In this document: positions 39,168 through 47,930 of the stretch, piece after piece | Layout: the number at the start of each line of letters is the position of its first letter | Position numbering within the stretch: position 1 is the first letter of the stretch | DNA from: DASRIA01 sp963768885 | Lineage (GTDB): Bacteria; Actinomycetota; Thermoleophilia; Solirubrobacterales; JBBDJG01 | DNA: 64,000 nt | NCBI GenBank assembly: GCA_963768885.1 | Contig: CAVYJN010000006.1 | Location: 1,116,001-1,180,000, forward strand | Direction: 5' to 3' | Translations under genes and position numbers: made by a program | Notes under the pieces: model-generated | The model's input: the letters and a program-made list of their open reading frames with translations, nothing else | Told to the model about the DNA's origin: nothing | Databases searched by the model: none

Positions 39168-40367
39168 ATGGCCCAGATCTACGGCAAGCAATATCTGATG
39201 ACGGCAGGGCCCACGCCGCTGCCGCCCGCGGTGTCCCAGGTGATGGCCGAGCCCATCCTGTACCACCGTGCGCCGGCCTTCGTCGAGATCTACGCGCGCG
39301 TGCTCGAGCGCCTGCGGATGGTCTTCCAGACGCGCAACGACGTGCTCGTGTTCGCGGCCTCGGGGACGGGTGCGATGGAGTCCGCGGTGGCGAACCTGCT
39401 CGCGCCGGGCGACGTCGCTGTCGTGGCCTCGGCGGGGAAGTTCGGGCAGCGCTGGGCGGAGCTGTGCGACGCCCACGGCGCCGAGACCGTCCACCTCGAG
39501 ACCGAGTGGGGCGAGAAGGTCGACCCGGCCGAGGTCGAGCGTGCGCTCGCGGAGCGCGGGGGAGCGGTGAAGGCATTCTTCAGCACGCAGTCGGAGACCT
39601 CGACCGGCGTGCTCAACGACGTCCGCGCCCTCGCCGAGGTCGCCGCGGCGCACGGCGCCGTGAGCGTGTTCGACGCGGTCTCGGGCCTCGGCGTGGTCGA
39701 TCTCCCCACGGACGAGTGGGGAGTCGACGTCGTGGTCTCGGGCTCGCAGAAGGCGCTCATGTGCCCGCCCGGCCTCGCGTTCGCCGCGGTCTCCGACCGT
39801 GCGCTCGCGCTCGCCGCCGACGCGCGCTCGCGCGGCGCCGGCGCCTACTACTTCGACTGGGAGCGCACCCTCAAGGGCCAGCGCAAGGACCCGCCGGACA
39901 GCCCCTTCACTCCGGCCGTGACCCTGGTCCGTGCCCTCGACGTGGCCCTCGAGCTGATCGAGCAGGAGACGCTCCAGGGCGTGTTCGAGCGCCACGCGAT
40001 CCTCGGCCAGGCCGCCCGCGAGGCCGTCAAGGCGATGGGGCTCGAGCTGTTCGGCCCCGAGGACGAGCACGCGAACGTCGTGACGGTGGCGCGCACGCCC
40101 GAGGGCATCGACGGCGCCGCGCTGCCGAAGACGATGCGCGACAAGTTCGGCATCACGATCGCCGGCGGCCAGGCCCACCTGAAGGGCAAGATCGTGCGCA
40201 TCGCGCACTGCGGCTACTACGGCGCCTTCGACGTCCTCACCTCGATCAGCGGCCTCGAGATGGCGCTCGACGCGCTCGGGCACGACGTGACGTTCGGCGC
40301 GGGGACCGCCGCCGCCCAGGAGGTCTTCGCGCGCGCCGGCGTGCAGGCCGCCCAGCCGGTCGGCTAA
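39168..40367 (+). CDS. Class V aminotransferase, serine-pyruvate/phosphoserine type
   Basis: 399 aa. PLP enzyme: the lysine is in DVVVSGSQKALMCPPGL, the N-terminal signature is LMTAGPTPLPPAVSQVMAEP and the substrate loop is FAASGTGAMESAVANLL. It is closest to alanine-glyoxylate / serine-pyruvate aminotransferases. Because serA follows within 5 nt, I infer that it works as the phosphoserine aminotransferase (the SerC step). The alternative is serine:glyoxylate or purine-catabolic (PucG-like) activity. A TATCCT hexamer lies 13 nt before the ATG. Confidence 0.85.
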   Translation: MAQIYGKQYLMTAGPTPLPPAVSQVMAEPILYHRAPAFVEIYARVLERLRMVFQTRNDVLVFAASGTGAMESAVANLLAPGDVAVVASAGKFGQRWAELCDAHGAETVHLETEWGEKVDPAEVERALAERGGAVKAFFSTQSETSTGVLNDVRALAEVAAAHGAVSVFDAVSGLGVVDLPTDEWGVDVVVSGSQKALMCPPGLAFAAVSDRALALAADARSRGAGAYYFDWERTLKGQRKDPPDSPFTPAVTLVRALDVALELIEQETLQGVFERHAILGQAAREAVKAMGLELFGPEDEHANVVTVARTPEGIDGAALPKTMRDKFGITIAGGQAHLKGKIVRIAHCGYYGAFDVLTSISGLEMALDALGHDVTFGAGTAAAQEVFARAGVQAAQPVG

Positions 40368-40372
40368 CCGAG

Positions 40373-42004
40373 ATGGCCGACGAGAACGGCTACCGCGTCC
40401 TCGTAAAGGAGAAGATCGCCGATGCCGGCGTGGAGCTCCTGCGCGAGCACTTCGACGTGGACGTGCGGACGGACATGTCCGAGGAGGAGCTCCCGGGCGC
40501 GATCGCGGACTACGACGCGATCGTGATCCGCTCGGCGACGCAGCTCACCTCGGACGTGATCGAGCGAGCGGGCCGCCTGAAGGTGATCGGCCGCGCCGGC
40601 ATCGGGGTCGACAACGTCGACGTCCCGGCCGCGACCAAGCAGGGAATCATCGTCGCGAACGCCCCCGAGTCGAACATCGTCGCGGCGGCCGAGCACACGA
40701 TCGCGATGATGCTCGCCCAGGCGCGCAACATCCCCCAGGCGCACTCCTCCCTGAAGAGCGGCAAGTGGGAGCGCAGCAGGTTCGGCGGGGTCGAGGTGTA
40801 CGAGAAGACGCTCGGGATCCTCGGGTTCGGCCGCATCGGCCAGCTCGTCGCCGAGCGCGCCAAGGCCTTCGGGATGCAGATCGTCGCCTTCGACCCGTTC
40901 GTGGCGGCCGAGCGCTACCGCGACCTGGGCGTCGAGCGCGCCGAGAATCCCGCGGCGCTCTACGGGCGGGCCGACATCATCACGATCCACCTTCCGAAGA
41001 CCGACGACACGCTCAACTACGTCAACGCGGAGGCCTTCGCGCAGATGAAGGACGGCGTGCGCATCGTCAACTGCGCGCGCGGCGAGCTGGTCGACCTGAT
41101 GGCGCTCGACGCCGCGATCTCCGCCGGGAAGGTCGGCGGCGCGGCCATCGACGTCTTCCCGGGCGAGCCCGTCACCGAGCACCCGATCTTCGCGCACGAG
41201 ACCGTGGTGGTCACGCCCCACCTGGGCGCCTCTACGACCGAGGCGCAGGACCGCGCCGGCGTGATCACGGCAGAGCAGGTGGTCGCGGCGCTGCGGGGGG
41301 ACCTCGTCTCGAACGCGGTCAACATCCCGAAGGTCGGCAGCGAGGACCTCGCCGTGCTCGAGCCGTACCTGCCGCTCGGCACCCAGCTCGGCCGGCTCGT
41401 CATGTCGCTCGCGACCGCCGCCTCGGTCGACCGCATCGAGGTCGGCTACCACGGGCGCCTCGCCGAGTTCGACACCCGCCTGCTGACCCTCGCCGTCCTC
41501 AACGGCGCATTCGAGGGCCGCGTCGCCGAGAACGTCAACTTCGTGAACGCCCCGGCGATCGCCGAGGAGCGGGGGATCCGGGTGAGCGAGTTCAGCGAGA
41601 GCGAGGAGCGCGACTACGCGAACCTCCTGTCGGTCGCGGTGGTCGCGAACGGCGATCGCGTCGACGCGGCCGGGACCACGATCGGCCCGCGTCACGCGCC
41701 CCACCTGGTCTCGGTCTACGGGCAGAGCTTCAACATCGAGCTGGCGCCGTACATGGCCGTCTTCCGCTACTCCGACGTGCCCGGGATGATCGGCAAGGTC
41801 GGCACCGTGCTCGGCGAGCACGGGGTCAACATCGCCTCGACGGCCGTCGGGCGCGAGCCGGGCCAGGAGCCCGGCGCGCCCGCCGGGGGCACCGGCCGCC
41901 ACGCGGTGATGGTCGTGACGGTCGACTCGCCCATCCCGGACGACGTCCTGCGCGCGATCCTGGCGCTCGAGGGCTTCCAGGACGGCCGCGCCGTCACGCT
42001 CTGA
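40373..42004 (+). CDS. serA: D-3-phosphoglycerate dehydrogenase, long form with ACT domain
   Basis: 543 aa. First step of serine synthesis. The NAD-binding motif is LGILGFGRIGQLVAERAKAF. The catalytic Arg, Glu and His lie in NCARGELVD, AIDVFPGEPVTEHP and VTPHLGASTTEAQ. An intervening ASB-type domain follows (MSLATAASVDRIEVGYHGRL), and the C-terminal ACT domain is FRYSDVPGMIGKVGTVLGEH. The ACT domain suggests feedback by serine. Serine feeds cysE/cysK upstream and folate metabolism (folD). Confidence 0.94.
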   Translation: MADENGYRVLVKEKIADAGVELLREHFDVDVRTDMSEEELPGAIADYDAIVIRSATQLTSDVIERAGRLKVIGRAGIGVDNVDVPAATKQGIIVANAPESNIVAAAEHTIAMMLAQARNIPQAHSSLKSGKWERSRFGGVEVYEKTLGILGFGRIGQLVAERAKAFGMQIVAFDPFVAAERYRDLGVERAENPAALYGRADIITIHLPKTDDTLNYVNAEAFAQMKDGVRIVNCARGELVDLMALDAAISAGKVGGAAIDVFPGEPVTEHPIFAHETVVVTPHLGASTTEAQDRAGVITAEQVVAALRGDLVSNAVNIPKVGSEDLAVLEPYLPLGTQLGRLVMSLATAASVDRIEVGYHGRLAEFDTRLLTLAVLNGAFEGRVAENVNFVNAPAIAEERGIRVSEFSESEERDYANLLSVAVVANGDRVDAAGTTIGPRHAPHLVSVYGQSFNIELAPYMAVFRYSDVPGMIGKVGTVLGEHGVNIASTAVGREPGQEPGAPAGGTGRHAVMVVTVDSPIPDDVLRAILALEGFQDGRAVTL

Positions 42005-42009
42005 GTGCG

Positions 42010-42339
42010 GTGGCCCGGGTCCTCGCAGTCGCGCCCGACCTCTTCTTCGCCTCGAAGATCGATGCCACGCTCAAGGCCGCCGGGCACGACGTGACGATCC
42101 TCTCGAGCTTCCCGGGCGCCGCCGCGGGCGAGCCCGACCTGCTGATCGTCGACCTCGACCACACCCCGGACTTCGGGGCGGGGGTCGAGCCCGGCACGCC
42201 GGCGCTGGGGTTCTACTCGCACACGGACGTCGACACGCGCCGCGCCGCCGAGGCGGCGGGCTTCGACCTCGTCGTGCCGCGCTCGCGCATGGCACGCGAG
42301 ATGCCCGAGCTCGTCGCGAGCCTCGTCGGCCAGGCATGA
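42010..42339 (+). CDS. Small response-regulator-receiver-like protein
   Basis: 109 aa with GTG 42010, 5 nt after serA. It has a flavodoxin-like alternation (VLAVAPDLFFASKIDATLKA, PDLLIVDLDHTPDF, ALGFYSHTDVDTRRAAEAAG, DLVVPRSRMAREMPELVASL) reminiscent of a receiver domain. The usual phospho-accepting aspartate would be in IVDLD, but the flanking acidic pair and the conserved lysine are not clear. Possibly a degenerate receiver that binds a partner. Confidence 0.6.
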   Translation: MARVLAVAPDLFFASKIDATLKAAGHDVTILSSFPGAAAGEPDLLIVDLDHTPDFGAGVEPGTPALGFYSHTDVDTRRAAEAAGFDLVVPRSRMAREMPELVASLVGQA

Positions 42340-42350
42340 GCGCGGGCGGT

Positions 42351-42378
42351 TTGCCTCCCTCGGGAGCCCTGGTAGCAT
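42351..42378 (+). promoter_or_regulatory. Promoter of the leu leader / leuA
   Basis: TTGCCT (42351-42356), a 16-nt spacer and TAGCAT (42373-42378). Transcription would start near 42385, next to the leader-peptide ATG at 42387. Confidence 0.55.
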
Positions 42379-42386
42379 CCGGTTCG

Positions 42387-42482
42387 ATGAATGGTCAGCC
42401 TCGCAGCGCCGCCTTCGCCCGAAGCCTCGTGCCTGCGCTGCCGCTCGGCCTTCTTCTTCTCCTCCCCCTTCGGGGGGAATAG
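42387..42482 (+). CDS. leuL: Leucine-rich leader peptide of leuA (attenuator)
   Basis: 31 codons plus TAG. Nine leucines, with five in a row near the end (LPLGLLLLLPLRGE). Four of them use CTT, which is rare in this GC-rich DNA. The ATG follows a -10 box by 8 nt and would be translated leaderless. The TAG ends 68 nt before leuA. The last codons form a CCCCC/GGGGG hairpin, and a second GC hairpin (GCGGGC/GCCCGC) follows. This is the classic arrangement by which ribosome stalling at leucine codons, when Leu-tRNA is low, lets transcription read into leuA. Confidence 0.75.
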   Translation: MNGQPRSAAFARSLVPALPLGLLLLLPLRGE

Positions 42483-42507
42483 CGAAGCCGCGGGCTCAGG
42501 CCCGCAC
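42462..42507 (+). promoter_or_regulatory. Candidate leu attenuator hairpins
   Basis: CCCCC-TTC-GGGGG spans the last leader codons (42463-42476). GCGGGC-TCAG-GCCCGC (about 42489-42505) comes after the leader stop. No T-run follows, so if this terminates it may be Rho-assisted, or it may control leuA translation instead. Confidence 0.45.
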
Positions 42508-42550
42508 AGCGCAACAGGAATAGCCGCAGACCAGGAGAAGGAGGAAATTC

Positions 42551-44150
42551 ATGACCCCCTCGGAGGGTCCACCCACAACCAACGGCAAGCACGCGGACCG
42601 CGTCTTCATCTTCGACACGACGCTGCGTGACGGCGAGCAGTCTCCGGGCATCTCGCTGAACGTGCAGGAGAAGCTCGAGATCGCACACCAGCTCGCGCGG
42701 CTGGGCGTCGACGTGATCGAGGCCGGCTTCCCGATCACCTCACCCGGCGACGCCGCCGCGGTCGAGGCGATCGCGAAGGCGGTCGAGGGACCGGTGATCT
42801 GCGGCCTGGCCCGCACCTCGGCGCAGGACATCGACGCCGCGTGGAACTCGGTCAAGTACTCCGAGCGCCCGCGGATCCACACGTTCATCGCCACGTCCGA
42901 CATCCACATCGAGCGCAAGCTGCAGACCACGCGCGAGGACGTGCTCGGCCAGGCCCGCGCCGCGGTCGCCCACGCCAAGCAGTACTGCGACGACGTCGAG
43001 TTCTCGCCCGAGGACGGCAGCCGCTCGGACATCGACTTCATGGCCGAGGTCGTGTCGGCGGCGATCGCGGAGGGCGCGACCACGATCAACATCCCCGACA
43101 CGGTCGGCTACACGATGCCGCACGAGTACGCCCAGATCTTCCGCGACCTGTACCGCCTGGTGCCGGAGCTGAAGGACGTGGTCGTGTCGGTCCACTGCCA
43201 CGACGACCTCGGCATGGCGGTGGCGAACTCGTTCGCCGGCCTCACGGCCGGCGCGCGGCAGGTCGAGTGCGCGGTGAACGGCATCGGGGAGCGCGCCGGG
43301 AACGCCTCGCTCGAGGAGATCGTGATGCTGCTGCGCACCCGGCGGTCGAGCGTCGGCATGGACACCGGCGTGAACACCGAGGAGATCGCGCGCACGAGCC
43401 GCCTGGTCTCGCGGCTGACCGGCTACCCGGTGCAGCCGAACAAGGCGATCGTCGGGCGCAACGCGTTCGCGCACGAGGCCGGGATCCACCAGGACGGCGT
43501 CCTCAAGGACCGCACGACCTACGAGATCATGGACGCCACGACGATCGGCCTGCGGACCAACGCGATCGTGCTCGGGCAAGCACTCGGGCCGCCACGCCCT
43601 GCGAAACGCGCTGGAGGACCTGGGCGTGCGGATCGACGGCCAGGCCCTGAACACCGCCTTCAAGCGCTTCAAGGAGGTCGCCGACCGCAAGAAGCACGTG
43701 ACGGCGCTCGACCTCGAGGCGATCGTGTCCGACGAGATCCGCGAGCAGGCGGAGGCCTACAACCTCGCCCGCTTCGAGCTGCACGACGCGTCGGGGACCG
43801 CGCCGACCGCGAAGGTCGAGGTGACGACGCCGAAGGGCGAGACCGTCAGCGGCGAGGGCTCCGGCGACGGAGCGATCGACGCGCTGCTCCAGGCGATCAA
43901 CGCGGCCACCGGGATCCCCGGGATCCTCAAGGAGTACCACGTGGCCGCGGTCACGGCCGACACCGACGCGCTCGGCGAGGTCTCGGTGCTGGTCGAGCAC
44001 GAGGGCCGCCTGGTGTCGGGCCAGAGCGTCTCGACGGACACGCTGGAGGCCTCGGCGCGTGCCTACCTGCGCGCGCTGTCGAATGCCCTCGCGGGCGTGG
44101 CGAGCAGCGCGGACCTGCCCCTCGAGTCCCAGCCGGGAGCAAGGCCTTAA
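42551..44150 (+). CDS. leuA: 2-isopropylmalate synthase, with a one-base frameshift
   Basis: Condenses 2-ketoisovalerate with acetyl-CoA. The HMGL-like barrel is clear: FDTTLRDGEQSPGISLNVQE, NIPDTVGYTMPHEYA, HCHDDLGMAVANS, NGIGERAGNASLEE and GRNAFAHEAGIHQDGVLKDR. The frame is lost at 43576-43577 within VLG-KHSGRHAL and goes on in the +1 frame as RNALEDLGVRIDGQALNTAF into the C-terminal leucine-binding domain. Corrected length is 532 residues, the family norm. The ribosome binding site is strong (GGAGAAGGAGG). The stop overlaps the next gene. Confidence 0.93.
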
Positions 44151-45153
44151 GCGAGCAGGACTTCATCTGGCGCGACGGCGAGCGGCTGATCCGGTACGGG
44201 GTCGGCGCGCTCGCCGAGGCCCCGGAGCTGCTCTCGGCGAGCGGGTTCGGCAGCTACGCGCTGCTCACGACCGAGCGTGCGGCCGAGGTGGCGCCCGCGG
44301 TGGTGGACGGGGCATACCTGGTCGCGCACGTCCCCCCGGGCGCCGTGCCCGATGCCGCCGCGGCGATCCGGGAGCGCGTCAACGACCGGCCGCTCGTGGC
44401 GCTCGGCGGAGGTCGCGTGATCGACTCCGCCAAGGCGATCGCGGGCGCGGACGGACTGGAGGTCGCGACGATCGCGACCACTCTCTCCGGCGCCGAGATG
44501 ACGCCCTTCCACCGCATGCCCGCCGGAGTCGACGAGTTCCGCCTCGTACGGCCGGCCCTCGTGATCGCCGCGCCCGGGCTGATGGCCTCCCAGCCGATGC
44601 CGGGCCTCGCCGCGAGCGCCATGAACGCGCTCGCACACGCGATCGAGGCGCTCTACACGCCGCTCGCGAACCCCGTCTCCGACATGGCCGCGCTGCGGGC
44701 CGTCGAGCTGATCGGCGCCGGCCTCGCCGACGAGGAGCCCGATCGCCCGTCGCTCGCGCTCGGGGCGCTGCTGGCCGGGTACGCGAGCGGCCTCGCCGGC
44801 TTGCCGTGCACCACGCCGTCTGCCAGACCATCGTGCGGCTCTGCGAGACGCCGCACGCGAAGACCAACGCGATCATGCTGCCGCACTTCGTGCGCATCAT
44901 GGACCTGCGCGCCCGCGAGCAGATGGAGCGGGTGGCGGCGGCGCTCGGAGGCGACGACCGCCGGGGCGCGGCCGCGGAGGCGGTGGAGCGGCTCGTGCGG
45001 CGGGCCGACGCCGGGCGCCTGTCCTACTACGGCGTGGACCACGACTGCCTCGTCAAGGTGGTCGCGGCGGTCGCGACCCGCCCGGAGTTGAAGAACACCC
45101 CGGACCCGCCCAGCGAGGGAGAGCTGATGGCGGTCCTGGAGCGGGCGCTGTAG
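44147..45153 (+). CDS. Iron-containing alcohol dehydrogenase / maleylacetate reductase-like, one base missing
   Basis: About 335 aa. It opens SEQDFIWRDGERLIRYGVGA. The NAD-binding loop is PLVALGGGRVIDSAKAIAG, followed by TLSGAEMTPFHRM, and the metal-region helix is AVHHAVCQTIVRLCETPHAK. Closest in look to maleylacetate reductases. One base is missing near 44799-44803. The first codon is TTA where TTG (TTGA overlap with the leuA stop) would be expected. Its job inside a leucine operon is unknown; reduction of a keto-acid intermediate or by-product is one possibility. Confidence 0.75.
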
Positions 45154-45164
45154 TCACATACGGC

Positions 45165-45182
45165 CGTACGTGATAACGTACG
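45165..45182. promoter_or_regulatory. Candidate operator and -10 box of the XRE-cupin gene
   Basis: CGTACG-TGATAA-CGTACG is a symmetric site that covers the extended -10 element TGA-TAACGT (45171-45179), itself 8 nt before the ATG at 45188. A second palindrome, TACGGCCGTA (45159-45168), touches it. Placement over the -10 suggests autorepression. Confidence 0.5.
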
Positions 45183-45187
45183 CGCCG

Positions 45188-45772
45188 ATGGCGGCAACAA
45201 CCTCCAGCGCGGTCGACGTCGGCCCTCGCGTGAAGGCGTTGCGTGAGGCGATGGACCTGTCCCTGCGCGACCTCGCGGAGCGCAGCGGGGTGTCCGCACC
45301 GATGCTCTCGCAGGTGGAGCGGGGAGACACCTCGCCCACGATCGCCGTCGCGGCCAAGATCGCCGCCGGCCTGGAGCTGACGCTGTCCCAGCTGCTGCGG
45401 CTCGACGAGGGCGACGGCGTGACGCTGGTGCGCGCCGCCGAGCGCCTCGAGGGCGGCCACGCCGACGGCCACCGCTACGAGGTGCTGACACCGGCGTTGC
45501 CCGGCCAGCGGGCCGAGGTCTCGCTGCACACCCTCGCCGGCGGGACGGCCACCGGGGGCCCCGGCGACCCGCCGATGCACGAGCCCGGCAGCCGCGAGAC
45601 GGCCGTCGCGCTGAAGGGCGTCGTGCGGCTCGTGTGCGACGGCGTCGCGCACGACCTCGAGCAGGGGGACGCCGTGACGTTCGACGCCGACCTGCCACAC
45701 CACTTCGAGAACCCGGGCCGCCGGGAGTCCCAGTTCATGTCAGTGATAGCCGCCGGTCTGAGAAGGAGCTAG
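45188..45772 (+). CDS. XRE-family regulator with a C-terminal cupin domain
   Basis: 194 aa. An N-terminal helix-turn-helix (VKALREAMDLSLRDLAERSG, VSAPMLSQVERGDTSPTIAV) is joined to a cupin effector domain (HEPGSRETAVALKGVVRLVC, EQGDAVTFDADLPHHFENPG). Such regulators sense a small ligand and are often local. ATG 45188 fits the -10 spacing. leuC follows after only 2 nt, so leuC, the methyltransferase gene, leuD and perhaps more are likely in the same transcript and under its control. Confidence 0.85.
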   Translation: MAATTSSAVDVGPRVKALREAMDLSLRDLAERSGVSAPMLSQVERGDTSPTIAVAAKIAAGLELTLSQLLRLDEGDGVTLVRAAERLEGGHADGHRYEVLTPALPGQRAEVSLHTLAGGTATGGPGDPPMHEPGSRETAVALKGVVRLVCDGVAHDLEQGDAVTFDADLPHHFENPGRRESQFMSVIAAGLRRS

Positions 45773-45774
45773 CG

Positions 45775-47196
45775 ATGCCCAAGACCATGTTCGAGAAGAT
45801 CTGGGAGGCCCACGAGGTGCGCCCACCCGAGCAGGAGGGCGGGGCTTCGCTGATCTACGTCGACCTGCACCTCGTGCACGAGGTCACGTCGCCGCAGGCC
45901 TTCGAGGGCCTGAGGCTCGCGGGCCGCAAGGTCCGCCGCCCCGACCGCACGCTGGCGACCGCCGACCACAACGTCCCGACCGACCCGCGCGAGCGCACCG
46001 CGCTCGACGCGATCGTCGACCACCTCTCGCGCGAGCAGGTCGCCGCGCTCGAGCGCAACTGCGAGGAGTTCGGGATCCCGCTCTACGGGATGCGCAGCCG
46101 CCGCCAGGGGATCGTCCACGTGATCGGGCCGGAGCTCGGGTTGTCGCAGCCGGGGGTCACGATCGCCTGTGGCGACTCGCACACGTCCACGCACGGCGCG
46201 CTGGGCGCGCTCGCGATGCCCGTCGGCACCTCCGAGGTCGAGCACGTGCTCGCGACGCAGTGCCTGCCCCAGGTCAAGCCGCGCACGATGCGGATCACCT
46301 ATGAGGGAGAGCCGGGCTTCGGCGTCACCGCGAAGGACCTGATCCTCGGCACGATCGGCCAGATCAGCGCGGCCGGCGCCGTCGGGCACGCGGTCGAGTA
46401 TGCGGGCAAGCCGATCGCGGCCCTGTCGGTCGAGGGGCGCATGACGATCTGCAACATGTCGATCGAGGCCGGCGCGCGGGCCGGCATGATCGCTCCCGAC
46501 GACACCACGTTCGCCTACGTCGAGGGCAGGCCCGGCGCGCCCGCGGACTTCGCGGCGGCGGTCGAGCGCTGGCGCTCGCTCCCCACCGACGCGGGGGCCG
46601 CGTTCGACACCGAGATCACCGTGGACACCGCGGCGCTCAGGCCACAGGTGACCTGGGGCACCAACCCCGGCCAGGTCGTCCCCGTGGACGGACGCGTCCC
46701 GGACCCGTCGGGGTTCGACGGCCCGGCCGACCGCGAGGCGGCCGAGCGCGCGCTTGCCTACATGGCGCTCGAGCCCGGCACCGCGATCGAGGACATCGGC
46801 ATCGACCGCGTGTTCATCGGGTCGTGCACCAACTCGCGGATCGAGGACCTCCGCGCCGCGGCCTCGGTCGTGGAGGGCCGCCGCGTCGCGGCGAGCGTCC
46901 GCGCGATGGTGGTGCCCGGCTCGATGCAGGTGAAGGCCCAGGCCGAGCAGGAGGGCCTCGACGACGTGTTCCGCGCCGCGGGGTTCGAATGGCGCGAGGC
47001 CGGCTGCTCGATGTGCCTCGGGATGAACCCGGACATCCTCGAGCCCGGCGAGCGGTGCGCGTCGACCTCCAACCGCAATTTCGAGGGCCGCCAGGGCCGC
47101 GGGGGCCGCACCCACCTCGTCAGCCCCCAGATGGCGGCCGCGGCCGCCGTCGAGGGCCGTTTCGTCGACATAAGGAAATGGGGGAACGGGCAATGA
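45775..47196 (+). CDS. leuC: 3-isopropylmalate dehydratase, large subunit
   Basis: 473 aa. Aconitase-family enzyme with a 4Fe-4S cluster. The cluster cysteines are in FIGSCTNSRIEDLRAA and GCSMCLGMNPDILEPG. Other signatures are TVACGDSHTSTHGALGALAM-like (here TIACGDSHTSTHGALG) and TSNRNFEGRQGRGGRTHL. It isomerises 2- to 3-isopropylmalate with LeuD. It has a ribosome binding site (GAAGGAG). The stop overlaps the methyltransferase ATG (ATGA). Confidence 0.95.
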   Translation: MPKTMFEKIWEAHEVRPPEQEGGASLIYVDLHLVHEVTSPQAFEGLRLAGRKVRRPDRTLATADHNVPTDPRERTALDAIVDHLSREQVAALERNCEEFGIPLYGMRSRRQGIVHVIGPELGLSQPGVTIACGDSHTSTHGALGALAMPVGTSEVEHVLATQCLPQVKPRTMRITYEGEPGFGVTAKDLILGTIGQISAAGAVGHAVEYAGKPIAALSVEGRMTICNMSIEAGARAGMIAPDDTTFAYVEGRPGAPADFAAAVERWRSLPTDAGAAFDTEITVDTAALRPQVTWGTNPGQVVPVDGRVPDPSGFDGPADREAAERALAYMALEPGTAIEDIGIDRVFIGSCTNSRIEDLRAAASVVEGRRVAASVRAMVVPGSMQVKAQAEQEGLDDVFRAAGFEWREAGCSMCLGMNPDILEPGERCASTSNRNFEGRQGRGGRTHLVSPQMAAAAAVEGRFVDIRKWGNGQ

Positions 47197-47930
47197 GCGC
47201 CCGCGCCCCCGGTGCAGCGTGGCAGAGTCCGGACGTTGCTGCAGCGTTCGTCGACGAGCGCCGCAAGCTGATTCCCCTTTTCGACGTCCAGGAGGAGCTC
47301 GCCCGGCGGCTGCTCACGCGCGGGGGGCGGCGGATCGAGCGCTTCTGCGACCTGGGGTCCGGAGACGGCGGCTTCTCCGAGCTGGTGCTGGACGCATTCC
47401 CCGAGTCCACCGGCGTGCTCGTCGACTTCTCGGACCCGATGCGCGAGGCCGCCCAGCGCCGCCTCGCGGACAAGGCGGGCCGCTGGGAGCTCGTGCACGG
47501 CGACCTCTCGACGCCCGCGTGGCGCGAGGGGCTTCCCGCAGGGTCGGGCTTCGACGCGGTGGTCTCGCGCCTGGCGATCCACCACCTGCCCGACGATCGC
47601 AAGCGCCGGCTCTACGCCGAGGCGTTCGACATGCTCGTCCCCGGCGGCCTGTTCCTGAACTGGGAGCACGTCGAGACCGGCGGCCTCGCGGAGGGCCTGT
47701 TCGACGAGTTCTTCCGCGAGCGGCTGCTCGAGGCGGAGCGCCAGAAGCCCGACCCGCGGCCGCCCGAAGAGGTGATGCGCTCCTACGACGACGCGGCCGA
47801 CGACGACATCCTGAGCGACCCCGAGACCCAATGCGGGTGGCTCCGCGAGGCGGGGTTCGAACAGGTCGACACGTACTTCAAGCTGCCGGGGCTTGCGATC
47901 TTCGGTGGTACTAAACGGGAGGCAGCCTGA
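47193..47930 (+). CDS. SAM-dependent methyltransferase nested between leuC and leuD
   Basis: 245 aa, class I fold. Motif I is FCDLGSGDGGFSELVLDAFP, motif II/III FDAVVSRLAIHHLPDDRK, and motif IV LVPGGLFLNWEH. It overlaps leuC by ATGA and leuD by TGATG, so its translation is tied to both dehydratase subunits. Family members of this look include trans-aconitate methyltransferase (Tam). Known relatives methylate trans-aconitate and, in yeast, isopropylmalate. I infer a substrate in the isopropylmalate pathway, perhaps a damaged or side product. The methyl acceptor is not proven by sequence. Confidence 0.8.
   Translation: MSARAPGAAWQSPDVAAAFVDERRKLIPLFDVQEELARRLLTRGGRRIERFCDLGSGDGGFSELVLDAFPESTGVLVDFSDPMREAAQRRLADKAGRWELVHGDLSTPAWREGLPAGSGFDAVVSRLAIHHLPDDRKRRLYAEAFDMLVPGGLFLNWEHVETGGLAEGLFDEFFRERLLEAERQKPDPRPPEEVMRSYDDAADDDILSDPETQCGWLREAGFEQVDTYFKLPGLAIFGGTKREAA

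Noticed and set aside
40359..40370. CGGT-CGGCTA-ACCG after the aminotransferase gene as a fourth member of the TTAGCC hairpin family
   Set aside because: The stem is only 4 bp and the loop is not placed the same way.
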